The translations under genes and the position numbers were made by a program. A model generated the notes under the pieces. It was not told where the DNA came from. It saw only the letters and a program-made list of their open reading frames with translations, and did no database searches. Source: Dermabacter indicis (lineage in GTDB: Bacteria; Actinomycetota; Actinomycetes; Actinomycetales; Dermabacteraceae). Taken from it: a DNA stretch of 64,000 bases. Of the stretch, positions 18,679-25,877 are shown piece by piece (within the stretch, counting starts at the first letter, position 1; every line of letters starts with the position of its first letter). The stretch lies in contig CYUG01000011.1 of assembly GCA_001403775.1 (NCBI GenBank), positions 333,051 to 397,050 on the forward strand, in the 5' to 3' direction.

Positions 18679-19041
18679 TTATGCCGTTTCGCTACTGAGC
18701 TGCGAAACGCGTTGGCGTGAGATCCCGAGAATCGCCCCGATGTCGTCCTGACTGAGACCGTCGGCGCGCATCTTTCGAATGATCGAGCGGCGAATCTCGG
18801 AGGCCATCTTCTGTGCGGCTTCGGCTTCGGCGCTGGCCTGGTCTGCGCCACGCTTGGCGTCGTCGTACTCGGTCGTCACGCGGAGTGTCTCCCCCGCGTG
18901 TCCGGCGTCACTGAGAGCTCGCTCCACAAGAGGTGCGATCTGCGCAAATGTTCGGGCACGTACCCGAATGCTCTCCCCCTCAACCGTCAGTGTCGCATCC
19001 CATTCCCGTTCGCTGCGTACTGCGTGAACATCGATCGCCAT
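18679..19041 (-). CDS. Small helix-turn-helix protein
   Basis: A 120-aa protein. The N-terminal half (residues 1-65) resembles short actinobacterial domains that begin with MAIDVHAVRSEREWDATLTV; the middle is Ala/Glu/Lys-rich and probably helical. The C-terminus has a clear helix-turn-helix (MRADGLSQDDIGAILGISRQ, then RVSQLS). AGGAAGG precedes the ATG. It could be a DNA-binding regulator or a toxin-antitoxin-like antitoxin, but no partner gene is adjacent. Function unknown. Confidence 0.65.
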   Translation of the reverse strand: MAIDVHAVRSEREWDATLTVEGESIRVRARTFAQIAPLVERALSDAGHAGETLRVTTEYDDAKRGADQASAEAEAAQKMASEIRRSIIRKMRADGLSQDDIGAILGISRQRVSQLSSETA

Positions 19042-19191
19042 GGCTCAGCCTTCCTCGTTTCACCCCACTTCGATCAGCATGCCATAGCTTCTTGCACTTT
19101 CATCGCAATGACATCTAGCACCGTGCGTCGTGTGGAGCCCCCGCCTCCAGGTAGAGTGGAGGCATCACCCCTACCCACAAAGGAGGCACAC

Positions 19192-19356
19192 ATGACCCCG
19201 CCGAAGTACGCGCAGGCGTTCCCGAGCGCGAACGAGCACCAGAACACCACCGCTGCCAACGTCCGCGTCGAAGCTCGTATCGCAGGCAAGGGCGCCATCA
19301 CTCCCCCGCAGTTCGCCACACTCTTGCACGCGTGGCGCCTCCAAAAGCTCGCATGA
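19192..19356 (+). CDS. Small protein of unknown function (54 aa)
   Basis: The frame starts at ATG 19192 behind a strong AAAGGAGG (19179-19186) and reads MTPPKYAQAFPSANEHQNTT onward, ending in FATLLHAWRLQKLA. There is no membrane segment or known domain. Its stop overlaps the start of the SDR gene (ATGA at 19353-19356), which points to translational coupling and a real gene. Role unknown. Confidence 0.6.
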   Translation: MTPPKYAQAFPSANEHQNTTAANVRVEARIAGKGAITPPQFATLLHAWRLQKLA

Positions 19357-20207
19357 AAGGCGCACAGATCATGGGAAAGAACTTTTCTTCACCGCGGGGA
19401 CTACGTGGAAAAGTCGCGTTCATCACGGGCGCCTCGGGCGCGCTTGGTTCCGACGCTGCCCGGGCCCTCCATGCACGCGGCGTCCGCCTCGCACTCCTCG
19501 GCCGCAACACCGACAAACTTGAGTCCCTCGCACGCGAGCTCGGAGGCCCCGAGAATGCACTCGCGATCGACATGAACGTTCGCAACCTCGCCTCGGTCGA
19601 AGCGGCAGCGAAAAGCGCTGCCGAGCATTTCGGTGGGATCGACATCGTCGTCGCAGGGGCGGGCATGGTGACGACCGAGCTCGTCGAGGACTATTCGGCC
19701 ACGGGCTTCGTGGATGACATCGATACGAACCTCAATGGGGTGTGGCGCACCGTCAAGGCGACCCTCCCCTACGTGCGCGAGTCGAAGGGGCACATCAGCA
19801 TTGTTGCCTCCCTCGCCTCGTTCGTTCACATGCCGGAAATGTCGGCGTACTCGGCGTCGAAGGCCGGTGTTCTCGCGCTCGCAAACTCGCTCAGGCTTGA
19901 GCTCGATGGAAGCGGAGTCACCGTCGGAACCATTCACCCATCCTTCTTCGAGTCCGCGCTCGGCGATGCACTCACGACCTCCCCGCTGCTCAACCGGGCA
20001 AGCGGAAACTTCGGCGGTCTCTTTGCCCCCATCAAGCGTGAAGATGTCGTGGCGGCCATCGTGAAGAATATTGAGCGACGCTCGCGAGTCGCCGTGCTAC
20101 CACGGGCCTTCTCAGCTCTCGCGCTCGTGCCTGGGCTCGGTCAGCGCGTCATCGAACCGTATCTCACCCACAACCTGCGAAAAACCGCCGGGAACCTCGA
20201 GCGCTAA
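19353..20207 (+). CDS. Short-chain dehydrogenase/reductase (SDR)
   Basis: A 284-aa classical-type SDR with a Rossmann fold. The cofactor motif is TGASGALG (near residue 25), followed by an NNAG-equivalent VAGAG, a Ser in ISIVASLAS and the catalytic YSASK. An Arg at the end of strand 2 (LALLGRN) suggests NADP(H). The C-terminal extension (ALALVPGLGQRVIEPYL) is hydrophobic, so membrane association is possible. The start at 19353 overlaps the upstream small gene; ATG 19371 is an alternative. Substrate unknown. Confidence 0.85.
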   Translation: MKGAQIMGKNFSSPRGLRGKVAFITGASGALGSDAARALHARGVRLALLGRNTDKLESLARELGGPENALAIDMNVRNLASVEAAAKSAAEHFGGIDIVVAGAGMVTTELVEDYSATGFVDDIDTNLNGVWRTVKATLPYVRESKGHISIVASLASFVHMPEMSAYSASKAGVLALANSLRLELDGSGVTVGTIHPSFFESALGDALTTSPLLNRASGNFGGLFAPIKREDVVAAIVKNIERRSRVAVLPRAFSALALVPGLGQRVIEPYLTHNLRKTAGNLER

Positions 20208-20241
20208 CGCGGGAAACCTTCTTCGCGCGGGCTTCGGCGTC

Positions 20242-20838
20242 TCAGGCTTCGAGTTCCGGCTGTTCCGCTCGCGCTTGCTCGAACACTTCTTTCGCGGCAC
20301 CGAGGTTCACGATGCCAATGATGACGCCAACGACAACATCGGGAATGACCGAATGCCACGCGAGCGTCACAAGACCCGCAGCGATGATAAGGACATTCGC
20401 GAGCACGTCGTTGCGGGCGGCGAGCCATGCGCCCCGCACCAGGGTGCTCGTGCCCGTCCGCAGGCTCATGAGGAGCACTGCGCAGCACGCGTTGATCACG
20501 AGTGCGGCTAAAGCCGTGCCGGAAAGCGCGTATGGTTCGGGCGCAAGCCCCGTGGCAATTTTGTGAATCGCCATCGCAAACGCGGCACCAGCGGGGATAA
20601 GGATGAGACCGGCGAGGGCGTAGGAGGCTTTTCGCCTGCTCTCAACCGTCCACGTCAGCGCGAGCAGCACGAGGGAGTTGATGAGGAAGTCCTCGAGGAA
20701 ATCTGCCGCATCGGCGAGAAGCGAGGCGGATCCAATCGCGAACGCGAGAAGCGCTTCACCGAGACATCCTGCAAGATTCAGCAGAGCGACAATGAGGATA
20801 ATGCGACGGGCGCGGGGGCCAAATTCGGTGACGCTCAT
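20242..20838 (-). CDS. Short cation-diffusion-facilitator-like membrane transporter
   Basis: A 198-aa protein with six predicted membrane helices, resembling the membrane half of CDF transporters (czcD/zitB group). The helix-2 site reads ASLLADAADFLEDF, with Asp where many zinc CDFs have His. The helix-5 region reads RNDVLANVLII, so the metal site is non-standard. The cytoplasmic C-terminal domain of full CDFs is absent. The start at 20838, after GGGAGAGA, overlaps the stop of the upstream glycosylase-like gene. The ion transported cannot be inferred. Confidence 0.75.
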   Translation of the reverse strand: MSVTEFGPRARRIILIVALLNLAGCLGEALLAFAIGSASLLADAADFLEDFLINSLVLLALTWTVESRRKASYALAGLILIPAGAAFAMAIHKIATGLAPEPYALSGTALAALVINACCAVLLMSLRTGTSTLVRGAWLAARNDVLANVLIIAAGLVTLAWHSVIPDVVVGVIIGIVNLGAAKEVFEQARAEQPELEA

Positions 20839-21266
20839 ACTCTCTCCCATGGTTCGATTCCGCCCTCGATCACATGAAACATGGGGTGGGGTTTGAGCGT
20901 CGCGTCTTTGGGCGGAAACCCCAGCCACCCCGGATTCCGGTCACGCACTTTTCGCCGCAGGTGTTCGGCCTCGAAGGCGAGTTGGCCAGATGTCACGGGG
21001 ATAGCCCCTTCGAGATCGCCAGGGACGCTAATTTTCGAATGATCGAACGAGTAGCCGCGCGCATCCGCTTCATGGACAATACCCGTGAGGAAAGCCCCGA
21101 TGCTTGCACGGGGGTGCTCGCTCGCGCGGAAGCGCTCCAGTTGCGGATGGTTGGTGTAGCCCTTGGTGAGCCCCGCGAGGACTTTCTGGGCGAGCAATCC
21201 CTCGCGCCAGCACGCCACGAGTGCCATGCGATCGAGGTATTGAGGGTGGAGCGACCAGAGCCGCAT
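20835..21266 (-). CDS. Pyrimidine-dimer DNA glycosylase-like protein
   Basis: A 143-aa protein beginning MRLWSLHPQYLDRMALVACW and containing EGLLAQKVLAGLTKGYTNHP. This matches the small family annotated as pyrimidine dimer DNA glycosylase/endonuclease V-like (MSMEG_6728 type) that is common in actinobacteria. An N-terminal catalytic role after Met removal is known for T4 endonuclease V but is inference here. Its stop overlaps the CDF-like gene start (ATGA), an unusual operon partner. Confidence 0.7.
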   Translation of the reverse strand: MRLWSLHPQYLDRMALVACWREGLLAQKVLAGLTKGYTNHPQLERFRASEHPRASIGAFLTGIVHEADARGYSFDHSKISVPGDLEGAIPVTSGQLAFEAEHLRRKVRDRNPGWLGFPPKDATLKPHPMFHVIEGGIEPWERV

Positions 21267-21405
21267 GAGGCACCGCCTCTCGAGCGATGAAATAGATGTG
21301 AAAACAAGGCTTTCTCTAGAATATCGAGCCTTCTCACCCGTAGAGTGTGACGCAGATAATGAAAGTCATGGCTCCGCGTGCGGCGCCGCACCTGAGGAGG
21401 AACCA

Positions 21406-22125
21406 ATGTCTGCCCCCTTCGAACCCCAGGGCCACCAGAACCCCTCGCAAACACCTCAGTCATCGCTACCGCCCGCGCCCCCACAGAATTCCTCGCCCGG
21501 CGGCAAGGACGGCAAGGGTGGCAAGATTCTCATGTGGTCCTGCATCGCCATGGCGATTATCGCTTTCGCTCTCGTGGCCTTCGGCATCGCGGGCTTCTTC
21601 CTGTGGAAGAGCGCAGGCGACGACCCGGGAGCGAATGGCCCGTCGCCGCAAGATGGCACCACCACTTCCGCTTCGCACGGCGGGACGACCACGACCCCGC
21701 CTTCGACCGGGGGCACAACTCCTCCCACCGACGGCACCACCACGTCCGCGCCCGCCCCCAATAACGATCTTCCTCAGGATCCCGCGCAAATTGAGGCGGA
21801 TTTCTACGCGTCCCTCCCCCAGCAACTCGAGAAGTGGTCCACGAAGGATGTCGGCGGCGACCTCATCTATTCCGATGGCGACGGAGGCCGGATTAGCTTC
21901 CTCCTCGTCGATCCGAATGGCACCCCCGACGACCCGACCGGCGGCCGCGGTAGCGAGGTCATTTTTGAGCGTGGCTCGTGCGGACAAAACCGCAATAGGC
22001 CAGAGCACGTGACCTGCACGATCTACCCCAAGAAGTTCGATACCGCGATGTTCACGATGACCTCGAAGTACTCGAGCATCGAAGAGATGCAGCGCATCGC
22101 GACCGCCGTGATCGATATGCCGTAG
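21406..22125 (+). CDS. Single-pass membrane protein with extracytoplasmic domain (paralogue A)
   Basis: A 239-aa protein with a Pro/Gln-rich cytoplasmic N-terminus (1-38), one membrane helix (ILMWSCIAMAIIAFALVAFG, ~46-65), a Thr/Pro/Gly-rich linker (~75-125) and a C-terminal domain of about 110 aa with two Cys (FERGSCG and HVTCTIY) that could form a disulfide. GGAGG precedes ATG 21406. The C-terminal domain is recognisably similar to that of the next gene. Function unknown; probably anchored outside the cell. Confidence 0.75.
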   Translation: MSAPFEPQGHQNPSQTPQSSLPPAPPQNSSPGGKDGKGGKILMWSCIAMAIIAFALVAFGIAGFFLWKSAGDDPGANGPSPQDGTTTSASHGGTTTTPPSTGGTTPPTDGTTTSAPAPNNDLPQDPAQIEADFYASLPQQLEKWSTKDVGGDLIYSDGDGGRISFLLVDPNGTPDDPTGGRGSEVIFERGSCGQNRNRPEHVTCTIYPKKFDTAMFTMTSKYSSIEEMQRIATAVIDMP

Positions 22126-22181
22126 GTTCCCCTCCCGCCCCTCAGCCTCGCGTACAGCGCAGTACGGTTCACGAAAGCGAG

Positions 22182-22835
22182 ATGAATATGTCAGTTCCTC
22201 CCGCAGCAAATCAAGGCGGCCAGCAAAGTGCTAGCCCGCTGCTACGGATACTCGTCATCGGGTGCGCCTGCCTCGGCTTGGTTCTCGCGCTTGTCGTCGT
22301 CGTGGTGGGAATACCCGTCGCCGGTATCATCATTAACCAGCCGCGAGCCACGTCAAGCCCGGATCCCGCCCCGGCCACGAGCTCGACGGTGAGCGAGCAG
22401 CCGTCGGACCCAGCCCCCGCCGTTCCCAACCCGAACGGCACGGGGATTCCGAAGCCCACCCCAGGACGCGCCACGGAAACTTCCGGTGAACCCTTTGATG
22501 ATGTCCTCAACAACCGCCTCCCTGACGCCATCGGCGACTGGCAGCTTGCACACATCGGAACACGACCCGTGTACGTCCGTGCCGAGCAGCGAATCAGCAT
22601 TTTGGGCAGCACCAACACCGACAGTGTTGGTAAGGCGACGGCTGACAATCCCGCCTTGGACCTCGAAGGTGAGAAGGTCTTTGAACGCGGTGTGTGCGCT
22701 CCCCACCCAGATGGAAGAGGCGGCTTCCAGTGCTGGGTATGGGCCCCGGATGTTCCTCATACGGTTATGACCGTCCAAAGCCGCGACGCCTCTATGGAGG
22801 ACATGATCTCTGTGGCCGAGGCGGTGCGCGGCTAA
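22182..22835 (+). CDS. Single-pass membrane protein with extracytoplasmic domain (paralogue B)
   Basis: A 217-aa protein with the same layout as its upstream neighbour: a short cytoplasmic tail, one helix (~22-48, ILVIGCACLGLVLALVVVVV), a Ser/Pro/Thr linker and a C-terminal domain with the pattern LP-x-W-x-G, RIS, FERGVC and FQCWVW. Conserved positions include W, G, the two Cys and the ending SMEDMISVAEAV, comparable to SIEEMQRIATAV in paralogue A. This indicates tandem duplication. Function unknown. Confidence 0.75.
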   Translation: MNMSVPPAANQGGQQSASPLLRILVIGCACLGLVLALVVVVVGIPVAGIIINQPRATSSPDPAPATSSTVSEQPSDPAPAVPNPNGTGIPKPTPGRATETSGEPFDDVLNNRLPDAIGDWQLAHIGTRPVYVRAEQRISILGSTNTDSVGKATADNPALDLEGEKVFERGVCAPHPDGRGGFQCWVWAPDVPHTVMTVQSRDASMEDMISVAEAVRG

Positions 22836-22941
22836 AGCCCGCAGGGAGTCAGCCACCGGACACCATCACGGATTGTCTACAATCGGTGTAGGCTTTCGCA
22901 TACCCGCTCTCACTAGGGTCGGCATGACGAAAGGACACCCC

Positions 22942-24513
22942 GTGACTGCGAACGCCTCCTCCCCCGCAGCCCCACCCAAAGAAACTGAACCGAAGGGCTT
23001 CCTCGGGCTCATCGTCAGGGTCGGCAATAAGATCCCCGACATTACGACGCTCTTCGTCAGCGCTCTCGTGATCGTTCTCGTCGTCTCGGCGCTTTTGTCG
23101 CTCGTCCACTTCGATTACATTAATCCGGCGACCGACGAGAAGATTCACATCGTCAACATGCTCGCGCCCGAGCGTCTCGTCGAACTCATGACGACCGCGA
23201 TCACCAACTTCGCCACCTTCCCTGCGCTTGGCATGGTCATCGTGGCCACGATCGGCATCGGGATCGCGGACGGCTCCGGCTACATCAATGCCGCGCTTCG
23301 GAAGCTCCTCGCCTTCACGCCAAAATCGCTGCTCACGCCGATGATCATCGTGGCGAGCATGCTTTCGCACCTCGGCCCTGACACGGGCTACGTCGTGATC
23401 ATCCCCGTAGCGGGCTACATGTTTTACGCCGTGGGGAAACACCCTCTTGCAGGTATCGCTGCCTCGTTCGCAGGCATCGCCGGCGCCTTCGCCGCGAACT
23501 ACACACCCTCCGCCATCGATCCCGTGATTCAGGGCTTCACGGAGCCCGCGGCGCAGATTCTCGATCCGAGCTACAGCGTCAACATCCTTGCGAACTACTT
23601 CTACAGCCTTGGTGCAACTTTCACCGTGATTCCCGCGCTGTGGCTCGTGACGGAGAAGTGGGTCGAGCCGTGGCTGCAGAAGAACTTTCCCCTCGATGTC
23701 ACGTCCGATGACATCGAAAAAGTCGACACTCCCCTCACCCGGCGGGAGAACCGCGCGCTGTACATCTCTACGGGCGTCTTCCTCCTTGCCGTGATCGGGC
23801 TCGTGGCATCGCTCATCCCGGCCGACTCCGTGTGGCGCGCTCCCGAAACCGGATCGCTCACGGCCCCCGAAGCACCCATCATGAAGTCAATCGTCATGAT
23901 GATCTTCGTACTCACGGGTCTCGTAGGGCTCCTTTACGGATTCATCTCGGGCCGCTTTACGGGCCCCAAGGGCGTCTCGAAAGCCATGGAAACGATGACG
24001 GAAACTCTCGTTCCTCTCATCGTGTTCTACTTTTTCGCGGCCCAGTTCATGTGGGCGTTCAACCAGAGTCAAATCGGCTCTCTTCTCGCTGTCTCGGGCG
24101 CGGAATTTCTCCAAAACCTCAACCTCCCACCACAGCTGACGGTTCTCGGCATCATTCTTTTCGTGGCGTGCCTGAACCTCATCATCACTTCCGCTTCGGC
24201 GAAATGGGCGATCCTTGCGCCGATCTTCGTACCGATGCTCATGGGGGTGGGGGTTGCCCCCGAGCTTACGCAGGCCACATTCCGCGTGAGCGACTCCGCC
24301 ATCAACGTCGTGACGCCGATGTTCGCGTTCTACCCGCTCATCATCACCTACTGCCAGCGATACGTGAAAAAGTCCGGCATCGGTACTCTTTCGTCGATGA
24401 TGCTGCCCTACTCGATCGGCCTCCTGGTGACGCTCACGATCACGCTCTTCATTTTCTGGGGCTTCGATATTCCCCTTGGTCTCGATTCAAGCTACGTCTA
24501 CCCGCGCCCGTAA
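22942..24513 (+). CDS. abgT: AbgT-family transporter
   Basis: A 523-aa polytopic protein of the AbgT family (p-aminobenzoyl-glutamate import or sulfonamide/PABA export). Family hallmarks include FPALGMVIVATIGIGIADGS, HLGPDTGYVVIIPVAG and ITSASAKWAILAPIFVPMLM. GTG 22942 is chosen because AAAGGA lies 6 nt upstream; ATG 22924 has only a weak site. It is followed 24 nt later by a pepT-like peptidase, so the pair probably takes up and cleaves a glutamyl or small-peptide substrate. Confidence 0.85.
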   Translation: MTANASSPAAPPKETEPKGFLGLIVRVGNKIPDITTLFVSALVIVLVVSALLSLVHFDYINPATDEKIHIVNMLAPERLVELMTTAITNFATFPALGMVIVATIGIGIADGSGYINAALRKLLAFTPKSLLTPMIIVASMLSHLGPDTGYVVIIPVAGYMFYAVGKHPLAGIAASFAGIAGAFAANYTPSAIDPVIQGFTEPAAQILDPSYSVNILANYFYSLGATFTVIPALWLVTEKWVEPWLQKNFPLDVTSDDIEKVDTPLTRRENRALYISTGVFLLAVIGLVASLIPADSVWRAPETGSLTAPEAPIMKSIVMMIFVLTGLVGLLYGFISGRFTGPKGVSKAMETMTETLVPLIVFYFFAAQFMWAFNQSQIGSLLAVSGAEFLQNLNLPPQLTVLGIILFVACLNLIITSASAKWAILAPIFVPMLMGVGVAPELTQATFRVSDSAINVVTPMFAFYPLIITYCQRYVKKSGIGTLSSMMLPYSIGLLVTLTITLFIFWGFDIPLGLDSSYVYPRP

Positions 24514-24537
24514 ATCACGCGAGAAAGGATTTTCACC

Positions 24538-25791
24538 ATGACCACGAGCTCGATTCAGGACACCCTCGCCGAACGCTTTCTTCGCTATTCGGCAATTTCA
24601 AGCCAATCGGATGCCTCAGCCGAAACGGTACCGACAAGTGAGGGCCAGTGGGAGCTCGCACGTCTTCTCCAGAGCGAACTTGAGGAAGCGGGCGCTAAGG
24701 ACATTCACTTGAGCGACACGTGCGTGCTCACCGCGAAGATCCCCTCGACCCTCCCCGAAAATGCGGCGGTCCCGGCGATCGGTTTTTGCACCCACCTCGA
24801 TACGGTCGACGTCAACCTCTCCCCCGAGGTGAAGGCTCGCGTGATCCAGTACGACGGTGGGGATGTATGCCTGAATGAAGCGGAGGGTGTGTGGCTGCGC
24901 GAGAATGAGCACCCCGAAATCAGCCGTTATGCGGGCGAGCGGATCCTCGTCACGGACGGCACAAGCGTGCTTGGCGCCGACGACAAGGCGGGGGTCACGT
25001 CCGTCATGGAGGCGGCCGTGCGCCTGCTTCAGGATCCGACGGTTCCCCACGGAGACGTATACCTCAGTTTCGTCCCGGATGAGGAGATCGGTCTGAGGGG
25101 CGTGCGCACGATGGACCTCGAGCGCTTCCCCGTCCAGTACGCCTTCACGCTCGACTCGTGTGAACTCGGCGAGGTCGTGGAGTCCACCTTCAACGCGGCA
25201 AGTGCCACGATCGACATCGTGGGAGTTGCCGCTCACCCCATGAACTCCAAGGGGAACATGGTGAACCCGATCCTCATCGCACACGACATCATCGCGCAGT
25301 TTGATCGCGAGGAAACCCCGGAGTGCACGGAGGGCCGCGAGTCCTACATCTGGGTGAACGAGATCGAGGGAAACCAAACGACCGCGCGCTTGGGCATTGC
25401 CGTGCGTGACCATGACCTCGACGGTTATGAGGAGAAGAAACAGCGCATCCGCGACATCGCCGCGCGCGTTCTTGCCGAGAATCCTCGCGCAAAGGTGGCG
25501 GTCGAGATTGAGGATGTCTACGGCAACATCGAGGACGCAAAGACCGAAGAGAATGCGGTGGCGACCGACAATATCGTGAAGGCCATGGCGGAACTTGGTA
25601 TCGAGCCGATCAACCTCTCAATGCGCGGCGGCACCGATGGTTCGTGGCTTTCGCGCCAGGGGATTTTCACACCAAATTTCTTCACGGGCGCGCACAATTT
25701 CCACTCGGTTTTCGAGTTTCTGCCACTAAATGCCTTTGAGAAGAGCTTCGACATGGTGAACACGCTCATTCGCCAGGCGGCACAGCAGTAG
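24538..25791 (+). CDS. pepT: Peptidase T (tripeptide aminopeptidase), M20B
   Basis: A 417-aa cytoplasmic zinc aminopeptidase that removes N-terminal residues from tripeptides. Metal and catalytic motifs are present: GFCTHLDTVDVN (His, Asp), LGADDKAGVTS (bridging Asp), SFVPDEEIGLRGV (Glu-Glu) and a C-terminal MRGGTDGSWLS and GAHNFHSVFEF (His). GAAAGGA precedes the ATG. It forms an operon with abgT and ends at the strong hairpin at 25,813. Confidence 0.92.
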   Translation: MTTSSIQDTLAERFLRYSAISSQSDASAETVPTSEGQWELARLLQSELEEAGAKDIHLSDTCVLTAKIPSTLPENAAVPAIGFCTHLDTVDVNLSPEVKARVIQYDGGDVCLNEAEGVWLRENEHPEISRYAGERILVTDGTSVLGADDKAGVTSVMEAAVRLLQDPTVPHGDVYLSFVPDEEIGLRGVRTMDLERFPVQYAFTLDSCELGEVVESTFNAASATIDIVGVAAHPMNSKGNMVNPILIAHDIIAQFDREETPECTEGRESYIWVNEIEGNQTTARLGIAVRDHDLDGYEEKKQRIRDIAARVLAENPRAKVAVEIEDVYGNIEDAKTEENAVATDNIVKAMAELGIEPINLSMRGGTDGSWLSRQGIFTPNFFTGAHNFHSVFEFLPLNAFEKSFDMVNTLIRQAAQQ

Positions 25792-25812
25792 CCGTTTCCT
25801 GCTCTCGGCAAT

Positions 25813-25856
25813 GTGAAGGGCCGGCGGCCTCCCGCGGGAGGTCACCGGCCCTTCAC
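25813..25856. terminator. Bidirectional terminator between pepT and the LPXTG gene
   Basis: GTGAAGGGCCGG (25813-25824) pairs perfectly with CCGGCCCTTCAC (25845-25856), with an inner CCTCCC/GGGAGG stem. TTCTTT follows on the plus strand. Confidence 0.85.
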
Positions 25857-25877
25857 TTCTTTCGTGCGAGGAGGCTC

